64,000 nucleotides of DNA, taken from JALUZX01 sp964561605. GTDB lineage: Bacteria; Planctomycetota; UBA1135; JALUZX01. Shown here in pieces: positions 27,464-35,104 of this stretch (within the stretch, counting starts at the first letter, position 1; each line of letters starts with the position of its first letter). The position numbers and the translations under genes were made by a program. The notes under the pieces were generated by a model. It searched no databases, was not told the DNA's origin, and worked only from the letters and a program-made list of their open reading frames with translations. Where the stretch lies: the NCBI GenBank assembly GCA_964561605.1, contig CAZLQD010000046.1:124001-188000 (forward strand), in the 5' to 3' direction.

Positions 27464-28249
27464 CTAGGTGGTGAAGAAGCTCTGGGTCAGAGACCGGATC
27501 ACCAGCCCCCAGCCGTCGACAAGGAGAAAGAGCAGGATCTTGAACGGCGTGGATATGATCACCGGGGGAAGGGTGAACATGCCCATGGATATCAAAATAC
27601 TTGCGATCACGATATCGATGACGAGAAAGGGCAAATAGAGAAGGAAGCCCATCTGGAAGGCCGTCTTGAGCTCGGAGAGGACGAAGGCCGGGACGAGGAG
27701 GTGGAAGGGCACGTCCTCCGCCGTTGCCGGGGGCTTCGCCCTGGAGATCTCGTAGACCAGGCGAAGGTCCTCCTCGTGGGTCTGGCGCAGGAGGAACTTG
27801 GACAGGTCCTTTCCCGCCAGGACGGCGGCGTCCATGAAGCCGATCTTGCCCTCCGTGTATGGTTCCAGGGCGTGCTTGTCGATGGCGTGGAAGGTCGGTG
27901 CCATGACGAAGACGGTGAGGAAGATGGCGATCCCCACGGTCACCTGGGAAGGGGGCATCTCCTGGACGGTGGTGGCCCGCTTCAGGAAGGAGAGGACCAC
28001 CACGATCCGGGTGAAGGAGGTCACCGTGAGGAGCAGGGCCGGGGCGAAGGTGAGGGCCGTGATGATGAGGACCATCTCCAGGGCGCTGGAGAGGGCCTGG
28101 GGCCCCTTCTTCCCCCCGATGGAGAGGGAGATGGAGGGGATGCCTCCGCCCGAAGGGGCCGGCGGCCCCACCTGGGCCCCCGCCGTGGAGGCCAGGAGGA
28201 GGAGCCCTCCCAGGACCAGGAGGGCCGGGACGAAGGATCTCTTCCTCAC
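27464..28249 (-). CDS. fliP: flagellar export protein FliP
   Basis: A 261-residue export-pore protein with a cleavable N-terminal signal (residues 1-26, ending TAGAQ), as usual for FliP. Conserved regions are LLLTVTSFTRIVVVLSFLK, QVTVGIAIFLTVFVM, FVLSELKTAFQMGFLLYLP and FVIDIVIASILISMGM-like helices, ending in LVDGWGLVIRSL. The start overlaps the fliO stop by ATGA. Confidence 0.97.
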   Translation of the reverse strand: MRKRSFVPALLVLGGLLLLASTAGAQVGPPAPSGGGIPSISLSIGGKKGPQALSSALEMVLIITALTFAPALLLTVTSFTRIVVVLSFLKRATTVQEMPPSQVTVGIAIFLTVFVMAPTFHAIDKHALEPYTEGKIGFMDAAVLAGKDLSKFLLRQTHEEDLRLVYEISRAKPPATAEDVPFHLLVPAFVLSELKTAFQMGFLLYLPFLVIDIVIASILISMGMFTLPPVIISTPFKILLFLLVDGWGLVIRSLTQSFFTT

Positions 28250-28869
28250 TTGGCGGCCCCTCCCGTTCCGGCCTTGAGAATCCGCTTGAAAGGAAGCTCC
28301 CCGGCGGGAATCCGGGGAAGGGGCTCCCCGATCCCGGCATCCTCTTCCTCCTCCTCTTCCTCCAGGGGGAGCGGTTCTTCCTCGGGTTCCCCTCCCGTGA
28401 GGTCCGCCAGGAGGGTGAGGCCCTTCTCGGTCTCACCGAGAAGAAAGAGCCTGTCCGCGGCCCGGGCCAGAAGAAGCCTCTTCCTCCGGCCCAGGGGGAG
28501 GACCTCCACGAGGGAGAGGGCCCGCCTCTTCCCGGGGACTCCCCGGGAGCGCTGGAGGCGGGACAAGAGGTAGACCGCCCCCCCGGCCAGGAGCAGGACC
28601 AGGACCGTTGCTCCCCCCACCTGGAAGAGAGACCCTTTCCAGTCCCGTCCCTCACGGAGAACCCTGGGGGCTCCCACCGCCCCGCTCCCCCTCTTGCGGA
28701 GGAAGGAGAAATCCCCTCCCGCCGTGGTTCCCTTCGCCGCCGGCGGGGCTTGAATCCCCTGATCCTCTGCGGGAGAGGCCTTCTTTCCCACCCCGCCCCC
28801 AAGGGGGGCCAGGAAGGAGAGCAGGATCAAGGCCCCCATCAGGAGGGCCGCCTTCGTCTTGCCGTTCAT
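28246..28869 (-). CDS. fliO: flagellar export assembly protein FliO
   Basis: A 207-residue protein with an N-terminal membrane/signal segment, a Gly/Ser/Lys-rich linker, a second membrane helix (VGGATVLVLLLAGGAVYLLS) and a small cytoplasmic domain. The latter has RRALSLVEVLPLGRRKRLLLA, then DRLFLLGETEKGLTLLADL, the characteristic FliO pattern. It ends in an unusual acidic tract of leucine, proline and nine glutamates. FliO helps FliP oligomerise. The start at 28869 is chosen because GGAGG lies just upstream; the frame to 28998 has no such site. It is the first gene of the ten-gene export operon. Confidence 0.88.
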   Translation of the reverse strand: MNGKTKAALLMGALILLSFLAPLGGGVGKKASPAEDQGIQAPPAAKGTTAGGDFSFLRKRGSGAVGAPRVLREGRDWKGSLFQVGGATVLVLLLAGGAVYLLSRLQRSRGVPGKRRALSLVEVLPLGRRKRLLLARAADRLFLLGETEKGLTLLADLTGGEPEEEPLPLEEEEEEEDAGIGEPLPRIPAGELPFKRILKAGTGGAAK

Positions 28870-28894
28870 CCGGGTTTCCTCCGGCACCGCCCCG

Positions 28895-28910
28895 AGCAAA
28901 GGGTGTACCG
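28895..28910 (-). promoter_or_regulatory. candidate sigma-54 promoter for the flagellar export operon
   Basis: On the minus strand CGGTACACCCTTTGCT fits the -24/-12 consensus TGGCAC-N5-TTGCW, with GG and GC exactly ten bases apart, the AC of the -24 box and TTGCT at -12. The predicted transcription start is near 28884. That would leave a leader of about 15 bases containing GGAGG before the fliO ATG, a good geometric fit. Two of the -24 bases deviate, and no activator site or rpoN is visible here. Confidence 0.5.
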
Positions 28911-29081
28911 GAAGGAAAACCACAAGATGTTGGGGACCAAGGGGAGAGAACCACGAAAAGAGTGGAGAGTTCTTCCACAGCCTGCTGTTTCCGCCCACAA
29001 TGGCCGGCCGGCCCGGAGGAGCCCGGACCCCGACGGAGGGCCCGGGTCCCTCCCCTCTCTTCGGCCGGGAGGCCTGGAACC

Positions 29082-29765
29082 ATGGAGATCACCCTTTCCG
29101 AAGACGTCCGGGATCTGGTGCGGCTTGGCGTATTCGTCCTCCGCCGGTGCAGGGTCACCGCCGGGGAAGGCGCCATGGAGGATCTCCTCGCTTCGAAAGA
29201 GGAAGAGATCCGCTCGCGCTTCGCCGGGATGAGCCCCGGGGAGATCCCCCAGATGAGCCCGGCCCGGAAGCTCTACAGGGCCGCCGGCCTGGACCCCACC
29301 CGCAACAGGCCCTCCAGCGAGGCCCTGACCCGGAGGATCCTCAAGGGGAAGGCCCTCCCCCGGATCAATTCCGCCGTGGATCTCTGCAACGCCTGCGCCG
29401 TATCCTACTTCCTCCCCATCGGCCTCTACGACCTGGACAAGGTCCGCCCGCCCGTAAGGGCCAGGCTGGGCAAAGAGGGGGAATTCTACGAAGGCCTGGG
29501 AAAACCCAGGGTCAACCTGGCGGGCCGGTTCTGCCTGGAGGACGCCCTGGGCCCCTTCGGGAACCCCTCCTCCGACAGCAGGCGGACCTGCGTGGAGGAG
29601 ACCACGGAGAACCTCCTGTGGGTGGTCTACGCCCCCCGGGAATACGACGTGAAGGACCTGAAGGAACACCTGGAGTGGTCCATGGAACTGGCCGGCGAGA
29701 GGGGGCTTTGCGCCGAATCGGAGGGGCCCTTCCTGGTGCCTTCCCCGCAAGAGGAGGAACGGTGA
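29082..29765 (+). CDS. B3/B4 tRNA-binding domain protein
   Basis: A 227-residue soluble protein related to the B3/B4 domain of phenylalanyl-tRNA synthetase beta subunits. The recognisable core is SPARKLYRAAGLDPTRNRPS, then LPRINSAVDLCNACAVSYFLPIG-type residues. Stand-alone B3/B4 proteins are thought to edit or recognise misacylated tRNA, but their function is largely unproven. The start at 29082 follows GGGAGG by nine bases. It is divergent from fliO and overlaps the next small gene by GTGA. Confidence 0.85.
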   Translation: MEITLSEDVRDLVRLGVFVLRRCRVTAGEGAMEDLLASKEEEIRSRFAGMSPGEIPQMSPARKLYRAAGLDPTRNRPSSEALTRRILKGKALPRINSAVDLCNACAVSYFLPIGLYDLDKVRPPVRARLGKEGEFYEGLGKPRVNLAGRFCLEDALGPFGNPSSDSRRTCVEETTENLLWVVYAPREYDVKDLKEHLEWSMELAGERGLCAESEGPFLVPSPQEEER

Positions 29766-29995
29766 CGGCTCCGGGAAAAGAACCGCCCCTGGATCGAAAG
29801 GATCTGGAATACCTGGTACACAAGATCTCCAACCTGGTCTCCGCGATCTACGCCTTCGGGGAACCGGCCTGCGAGTCCGGCGCGGGCATGAAGGAGGCCC
29901 TGGAGGAGATCCTCGCCGCCGGCGAAGCCCTGGAGGAGACCTTGCGGAGGCTGAAGCGTGTCCTGCGGGAGGAAGGTGAGGGAGGTTCGGGGTGA
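29762..29995 (+). CDS. 77-residue protein resembling an isolated histidine-kinase DHp helix pair
   Basis: This short gene begins with GTG at 29762, overlapping the B3/B4 stop (GTGA), and ends by overlapping the next start in the same way, so it is translationally coupled on both sides. The protein is predicted to be two helices. The first reads DLEYLVHKISNLVSAIYAF with H20 followed by a Lys-x-x-Asn pattern, similar to the phosphorylation helix of HisKA domains (H-[ED]-[LI]-x-N-x-L-x-x-I). The second is rich in Glu and Leu (EALEETLRRLKRVL). No ATPase domain is attached. It may be a histidine phosphotransfer or dimerisation module; this is inference from pattern only. Confidence 0.6.
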   Translation: MTAPGKEPPLDRKDLEYLVHKISNLVSAIYAFGEPACESGAGMKEALEEILAAGEALEETLRRLKRVLREEGEGGSG

Positions 29996-31548
29996 GGGGG
30001 GCCGGGGAAGAGGGTGAAAGCCGCCTTTCCAAGGCCTGGATCTCCGCGGCCTTGCTCCTCCTGGCCGGGGCGGCCTTCCTGGCCTACTACCCGGTCCTGG
30101 ACAACGGCTTCTACATCATCGACGACCAGCGCCACCTGGCCAACGGGATGGGCTTTCCCTTCCCCAACCACTACTTCCGGCCCGGACAAGAGTGGTCCTT
30201 CCGGCTCCTCTGGCCCCTGGCCGGCACCGATCCCTTTCCCTACTACCTCACGGGGCTCCTCTTCCACCTGGCCGCCACGGTCCTCACCACCCTCCTGGCC
30301 TGGAAGGTTCTCAAGGAGCGGTGGGCCGCCCTGGCCGCGGGCCTGGTCTTCGCCACCCTCTACGCCCCGAGCCAGGCCGTCCTCTGGATCGGAGCGCACC
30401 TGGGTGTCCAGTCGGTCACTTTCGCCCTGGCCTCCCTCCTCTTCTGGATCGCCTTCCTGGAGAGGGGGGGATGGTTCCGGTGGGCAGGATCCCTGGTCTT
30501 CGGGGTCCTGGCCATGTGCTTCAAGGAGAGCGGGGTCAACCTCCTCCCCTTCATGCTCGTGGTCTACCTCCGCTTCAAGGGACCCCGCGCCCTCCTTCGC
30601 CCGCGCAACTGGCTCCCCTGGATCCCCCTGGTCCTCTTCGCCGCCTACGTCACCTGGCACGCCGTGACCGTTCCGGGGGGAATCGGCCTGGAGGTGAGGA
30701 TGTCGGGCCCTCTGGTCCTCCTGGACCGGCTCCTGCGCTCCATCGGCCACATGCCCATTCCCTTGAACTTCCGCCGCCACAGGGCGGGCCTCCAGGTGAT
30801 CGGCCTGGTCTTTCCCCTCCTTCCCTTCCTGGGGGCCCTGCTCGCCGCACGGGCCCGGGCCGGCAAAGGACCCCTGCCCCCGGCGGCGGGCTACGCCGCC
30901 GCCGCCGTGGCCGTGGGCCTCCTCCTGGCGGGCCACGCCGCCGTCCTTCCCGTGGAGGGAGAGGCCACGGGGGAACGGGACTACTACGACGCCGCCCCGG
31001 GTTTCGCCCTCATGCTGGCAGTCCTCTTCTCACAGGCCCGCATCCTCCTGGCCGGGAAGGGAAAGGTCCTTCGCTCCCTTCCCTGGATCGGACTGCTCGC
31101 CTGGTGCGGAATCAACGTCCTCTCCCTGCACAAGGTGGAAGCCTGGAAGTACGACGCCCCCTCCCGCCACGTGGAAAGGCTCGTCCGGGCCACGGGGAGG
31201 CTCCTGGAGAAGGCCCCCCGGGGAAAGACCCTCTTCTTCCTGGATCCCCCCATGCGCGACGTGAGGGACTTCGAGAGGATCCTGGAGATCTACTACGGCG
31301 CCGATCCCGGAAGAATCCGCCAGATTTGGTACGATCCACGTGGAGAGAGACTCCGCCGCAGGATCCGTGAGGAGAAGGACCTGGTGTGCCTCAGGTGGAG
31401 GGAATCGCCCCCAGCCTGGATCCCCTTCGAGCCGGGCGGGTGGAAGTGGCTGGAGAAGTGGAAACCCTTCTGGTGGCCCTCCCCCCTGGACGACCCGCAC
31501 CTCTCCCACAAGATCCGGTGCCTGGAATACCACCTTCCGGGAGGCTGA
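29992..31548 (+). CDS. polytopic membrane protein, probable GT-C-type glycosyltransferase
   Basis: A 518-residue inner-membrane protein with roughly nine to ten hydrophobic helices and a soluble C-terminal domain of about 150 residues. Just after the first helix, the periplasmic loop reads LDNGFYIIDDQRHLANG. An acidic pair in that position is the usual catalytic site of GT-C lipid-linked-sugar transferases such as PMT and TMTC. The motifs MCFKESGVNLLPF and YAPSQAVLW also resemble bacterial TMTC-like proteins. The acceptor is unknown. The GTG start overlaps the preceding small gene, making a three-gene unit. Confidence 0.7.
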   Translation: MRGAGEEGESRLSKAWISAALLLLAGAAFLAYYPVLDNGFYIIDDQRHLANGMGFPFPNHYFRPGQEWSFRLLWPLAGTDPFPYYLTGLLFHLAATVLTTLLAWKVLKERWAALAAGLVFATLYAPSQAVLWIGAHLGVQSVTFALASLLFWIAFLERGGWFRWAGSLVFGVLAMCFKESGVNLLPFMLVVYLRFKGPRALLRPRNWLPWIPLVLFAAYVTWHAVTVPGGIGLEVRMSGPLVLLDRLLRSIGHMPIPLNFRRHRAGLQVIGLVFPLLPFLGALLAARARAGKGPLPPAAGYAAAAVAVGLLLAGHAAVLPVEGEATGERDYYDAAPGFALMLAVLFSQARILLAGKGKVLRSLPWIGLLAWCGINVLSLHKVEAWKYDAPSRHVERLVRATGRLLEKAPRGKTLFFLDPPMRDVRDFERILEIYYGADPGRIRQIWYDPRGERLRRRIREEKDLVCLRWRESPPAWIPFEPGGWKWLEKWKPFWWPSPLDDPHLSHKIRCLEYHLPGG

Positions 31549-31566
31549 GCCCCTCCCGGCCCACCT

Positions 31567-32601
31567 CTACTCGGCCGGGACCTCCACGGATTCCTCCTGG
31601 GCCTGGAGGATCTTCCAGACCTTCCTCAGGAGGTCGTCGGCCTTGCATGGGAGCCCCAGGATCTGGTCCGCCCCGGCCTTGAAGGCCAGGAGGACGTTCC
31701 GCTTCGTGGGCCATCCCAGGGCCGCCAGGATGGGAACGCCGGGCTCGGCCTTCTTGAGCCTCCGGCACCATTGAAGGTATTTCTCCTCCTCGTCGGGAAT
31801 CTCCAGGAGGACGATGCAATCCTTGAGGGTCGCCGGGTTGGGGACCTCGCCGGGAGGACGGACGTCCACCTGGAGGCCCACCTTCTCCCCGGCGTCCCTT
31901 GCCAGCTTCCCCAGGGCACCGGTGACACCGAAGACCACCAGGTTCCCCTCGAGTCTCTCCGGGAGAGCCTCCTTCTCCTTCTCTCCCCCCTCCTCCTCTC
32001 CGCTCAGGGGGGCTCCGTTCAACTCCTCTGCGAAGGAGGCCGGGAGGAGGAGGAATCCCTCCCCCTCGGGAAAATCCCCCACCTTGATCTCGATCCCGAG
32101 GGCGTAGATCTCACCTCCCGGAAATACATCTTCGTCCTCCTTACCCGGCTCGAGCTCGGTGGTCTTCACGAGCCGGAAGGAGACCGCCTTGGGCAGGTTC
32201 TTCCTCAGGATCTCGTCCACCACGGAGAAAAGGATGTTCCCCACTTCCCCGAAGGCTTCCCGGTCCTCGTCGTCGTACTCCTTCTGTTCCCGCCTCTCCT
32301 TGACCATCTCGCTGGCCACCATCCTGAGGAGGCAGGCCAGGGTGGCCGCATCCGGGAGGTTCACCAGGAAGGAGATGTGGCCTTCGTATTCCTTGGAGAG
32401 CTGGCCCACCAGGACCGGCCAGGTCTCCTGGAGGGAGTCCCGGAACTCCGCAGACGAAGCGATCCCCCCTTCCCGGGCCTTCAAGGAGACGGGGCGTTCC
32501 ACGAGGGCGACGAGATTCTCCTCCATGGAAGCAAGGGCGTCCTGGAGGACGCTCTTGACCTTCCTGTCGCCCTTGGTCTCCTTGAACCGGATCGTCTTCA
32601 T
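31567..32601 (-). CDS. CheC-like domain fused to a degenerate receiver domain
   Basis: A 344-residue cytoplasmic protein. The N-terminal half (about 60-190) has the CheC/CheX/FliY helix motif DREAFGEVGNILFSVVDEIL, with the E-x-x-N pair of CheY-P phosphatases. The C-terminal 120 residues are receiver-like (GNLVVFGVTGALGKL, then IVLLEIPDEEEKYL, LGWPTKRNVLLAFKAGADQI and ILGLPCKADDLL). Its chemistry is lost: the acidic pair is absent, the phospho-Asp position is Glu, and the conserved Lys-Pro is Leu-Pro. It would therefore be constitutively locked or act as a decoy. It is last in the cheD-HDOD-cheY-cheX operon, 27 bases after cheX. Confidence 0.75.
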   Translation of the reverse strand: MKTIRFKETKGDRKVKSVLQDALASMEENLVALVERPVSLKAREGGIASSAEFRDSLQETWPVLVGQLSKEYEGHISFLVNLPDAATLACLLRMVASEMVKERREQKEYDDEDREAFGEVGNILFSVVDEILRKNLPKAVSFRLVKTTELEPGKEDEDVFPGGEIYALGIEIKVGDFPEGEGFLLLPASFAEELNGAPLSGEEEGGEKEKEALPERLEGNLVVFGVTGALGKLARDAGEKVGLQVDVRPPGEVPNPATLKDCIVLLEIPDEEEKYLQWCRRLKKAEPGVPILAALGWPTKRNVLLAFKAGADQILGLPCKADDLLRKVWKILQAQEESVEVPAE

Positions 32602-32628
32602 CGGCCTTCTTGCTTGCTCCCCCGCCGT

Positions 32629-33141
32629 CTATCCATTCTCGATAGGGTTCTCGCCGAGCCGGATTTCCACTCTCAGCCGCTCCCCGTCCTCGTTGACGAA
32701 ATCCACGGCCGCCCCTTCAACCAGGTTCCGGCTGAAACGGGCCTCGAGTTCCTTGCCGGCCATGACCACGGGAACGGAGATCTCCATTTCCCAGCCCTCA
32801 TCGGACCAGAGGACCTTTACGTTCCCGGCGATCATGTTGGTGAGTTCCCCCATGGCGTCGGAGATCTCCGACTTGTCCTGGATCTCCTCCTCCTCCATCC
32901 CCAGCATGTTGGCCGTGATCTTCCTGGCCAGGTCCATGCCGACGGAGGTCACGAAGATGCCGTTCTCCGTCCCCGTGAAACCCAAGGTGGAGACCACGTC
33001 GCCGGCGAGGGAAGTCCCTTCGGGTTGGGTCGGTTCGGAAGGGGACATGTCCATGAAGACCATGGTCTCCATCACGTCCTTGACCGCCGAGATCAGGAAG
33101 TCGGCGCTCTTCTGGTAGATCCGGGGCAATACCTTCTCCAT
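32629..33141 (-). CDS. cheX: chemotaxis phosphatase CheX
   Basis: A 170-residue protein of the CheC/CheX/FliY family that dephosphorylates CheY-P. The key helix reads SDAMGELTNMIAGNVKVLW, giving the catalytic E-x-x-N pair, and the sheet strands FTGTENGIFVTSV and MEISVPVVMAG match CheX. Only one active helix is present, as in CheX rather than CheC. It follows cheY by 20 bases, so the signal and its terminator are co-produced. The only other candidate phosphatase is the adjacent CheC-like fusion; no cheZ is seen. Confidence 0.9.
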   Translation of the reverse strand: MEKVLPRIYQKSADFLISAVKDVMETMVFMDMSPSEPTQPEGTSLAGDVVSTLGFTGTENGIFVTSVGMDLARKITANMLGMEEEEIQDKSEISDAMGELTNMIAGNVKVLWSDEGWEMEISVPVVMAGKELEARFSRNLVEGAAVDFVNEDGERLRVEIRLGENPIENG

Positions 33142-33161
33142 GGTCTCTCTCCTCAGTACAC

Positions 33162-33533
33162 TCAGTGCAGGAAGGGGCCTACGACTTCCTGGATCTTCTC
33201 GGGGGTGAAGGGCTTCTTGATGTACCCGTTGGCGCCCTTGGAGAGAGCCTGGGCGATGAAATCCTCGCCCCCCTCGGTGGTGATCATCACGATGGGCGGC
33301 TTGTCGCCGAGTTCCTGCCGGACCTTCTCGACGAACTCCAGGCCGTTCATGTTGGGCATGTTGACGTCCGAGAGAATCAGGTCCACTTCACCCTGCTTGA
33401 GGGCCTCCATCCCCTGGACGCCGTCCCCCGCCTCCTTCACCTCGGCGACGGAGATTCCCGCCTGGCGGAGGCTCCTCATGACGATCTTCCGCATCGTCGT
33501 GGAATCGTCCACGATCAAAACCTTGTAGCCCAT
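33162..33533 (-). CDS. cheY: chemotaxis response regulator CheY
   Basis: A 123-residue single-domain receiver. Acidic residues D9/D10, phospho-acceptor D56 (LSDVNMPNMNG), T85/T86 and K107 (KKPF) are all present, so it should accept phosphate from CheA and bind the flagellar switch. A ribosome site GGGGAGCAGAGGA precedes the ATG. It lies between an HDOD protein and cheX. Stand-alone receivers can have other partners, but the cheD/cheX neighbours make CheY the best call. Confidence 0.94.
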   Translation of the reverse strand: MGYKVLIVDDSTTMRKIVMRSLRQAGISVAEVKEAGDGVQGMEALKQGEVDLILSDVNMPNMNGLEFVEKVRQELGDKPPIVMITTEGGEDFIAQALSKGANGYIKKPFTPEKIQEVVGPFLH

Positions 33534-33551
33534 TCCTCTGCTCCCCTTTCC

Positions 33552-34412
33552 TCAGCCCGCAATCTCGTTCCTTGCCATGAAAATCAGGTCCTGGTGCTTC
33601 TTGAACTCCTCGACCAACTCGATCTTCACAAGGGAAAGATCGTTTGCGTCGAGTCCGAGGATCTCCAGCGATCTCTTGTGGAACCTGTAGTACAACCCGT
33701 CGATCCCCGTGCCGATCCCCAGGTCCATGGCGAGACAATCCGCCACGTGGACCAGGGCGGTCAGCTCCCCGTCCTTGTCGATGTCCGTCGGGGAATGGTG
33801 ATTCCTGATCGCGTTGGTCATGATTTCCGGGAGGTTCCAGTTCTCGGCGACGATCCCGCCGGCCTCGGCGTGATCCATTCCGAGGACCTCCCTCTCGACG
33901 AGGGTGAAATCCCTCGGGTTCTCCTCCAGGGAACGGCGGATCCGCTCCACCCGGTCGGGAATGAATTCCGCCATGGCGATCTTCCCGATGTTGTGGAGAA
34001 CCCCGGCGGTGAAGGCCACGTTCCGCATGGAACTCCTCGCCCTGACGGCCAGCTTCTGGCACGCCATGCCGCAGGCCACGGAGTGCTTCCAGAGCTCCCC
34101 CTCCTCGAGGAAATACCCCTCGTCCTTTCCGTGGTAGTAGGCCGCCACGCAGGTGGAGATGGCCAGATTCACGAGGGTCCGCGTCCCCAGGTAGGCCACG
34201 GCCTCGCCGGGAGTACGGATCTCCCTGGAGAGTCCGTAGAGGCTGGAGTTGCACAGCCTGAGCACCTTCCCCGTGAGGACGGGGTCCGTGCTGGCCGTGG
34301 CCACGAGCTCGTCGGTGGAGAACTCGGGGTCCGCCACGATCTCCATGATCCGGACGGCCACACCGGGGATCGGCGGAAGCTGGTCCAGCACTTCTTGGAT
34401 CTTTTCCCGCAT
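33552..34412 (-). CDS. HDOD domain protein
   Basis: A 286-residue protein consisting of one HDOD domain, an HD-related fold that usually lacks phosphohydrolase residues and acts in signalling. The family core is visible: LPPIPGVAVRIMEIVADPEF, LTGKVLRLCNSSLYG, AVAYLGTRTLVNLAI, AGVLHNIGKIAM and HAEAGGIVAENWNLPE. A retained HNIGK is a relic of the HD motif (His-Asn rather than His-Asp). The start at 34412 lies two bases after the cheD stop, and cheY follows by 18 bases. HDOD proteins often accompany chemotaxis and c-di-GMP signalling; the precise role is unknown. Confidence 0.9.
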   Translation of the reverse strand: MREKIQEVLDQLPPIPGVAVRIMEIVADPEFSTDELVATASTDPVLTGKVLRLCNSSLYGLSREIRTPGEAVAYLGTRTLVNLAISTCVAAYYHGKDEGYFLEEGELWKHSVACGMACQKLAVRARSSMRNVAFTAGVLHNIGKIAMAEFIPDRVERIRRSLEENPRDFTLVEREVLGMDHAEAGGIVAENWNLPEIMTNAIRNHHSPTDIDKDGELTALVHVADCLAMDLGIGTGIDGLYYRFHKRSLEILGLDANDLSLVKIELVEEFKKHQDLIFMARNEIAG

Positions 34413-34414
34413 GC

Positions 34415-34942
34415 TCAAAGCACCCGCTCCCCGCCCCCCGGGCTCTTGACGACCACCCTCCCGTCGTCGACTGAGAGGAAAACGGACCTTTCCTTCCTTC
34501 CCCCCGTATCTTCTTTTTCCACGTTGATTCCGCTCTTCCAGAACAACTTCCTGGCCAGCAGGACGTTCCGCTTCCCCACGTTGAAGGCCCCGTCGCAATC
34601 GATGGTGTAGGCTCCGCCTACGAGGTAGCACTTGAGGCGCCTCTTCTTCCCGCCCCTGGAATAAAACTCCTGGAAGAAACGCGGAAGTCCAGTATCCCCG
34701 AACATGGCCGGGGTGGATTCCGCCTTCTGGGGGTCGATCTTGGATTCAGGCAACATGTAATGGATCATGCCGGCGACCTTGACTTCGGGATCGTATAGGC
34801 AGACCGCGACACACGACCCCAGCGAGAAGGCCGCAAGGGTCTTCCCTGGCTCGTCCGTTACCCGGTATCTGCATATCTCGACGACGACGAGATCGGTCCC
34901 GCAACGAAGACCCGCCGCCGCCGAAAGTTCACTTCCCGCCAT
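34415..34942 (-). CDS. cheD: chemoreceptor glutamine deamidase CheD
   Basis: A 175-residue CheD. It deamidates receptor glutamines and, in Bacillus and Thermotoga, binds CheC to modulate adaptation. The catalytic cysteine is C44 in FSLGSCVAV and the histidine H61 in AGMIHYMLP; the downstream KCYLVGGAYTI strand is typical. It heads the second chemotaxis operon, which also encodes CheX and a CheC-like protein, consistent with CheD-CheC partnership. The receptors it would act on include those at 2-3178. Confidence 0.95.
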   Translation of the reverse strand: MAGSELSAAAGLRCGTDLVVVEICRYRVTDEPGKTLAAFSLGSCVAVCLYDPEVKVAGMIHYMLPESKIDPQKAESTPAMFGDTGLPRFFQEFYSRGGKKRRLKCYLVGGAYTIDCDGAFNVGKRNVLLARKLFWKSGINVEKEDTGGRKERSVFLSVDDGRVVVKSPGGGERVL

Positions 34943-35104
34943 CGCGCACCTGTGGAAGATTCCAGGATTCCTCGGCCCCTGGGGGCCCCATGGGTTTTCG
35001 ACAAGGGCCAGGCTCCGGCTTGAGGAGCCGGGCGTCCCGAAGGCCGGGAAGGATGGGACTCCGCTCCGGCCCGCGGAGCTCCCCGGCCGGACCGCCCCCG
35101 CCCC

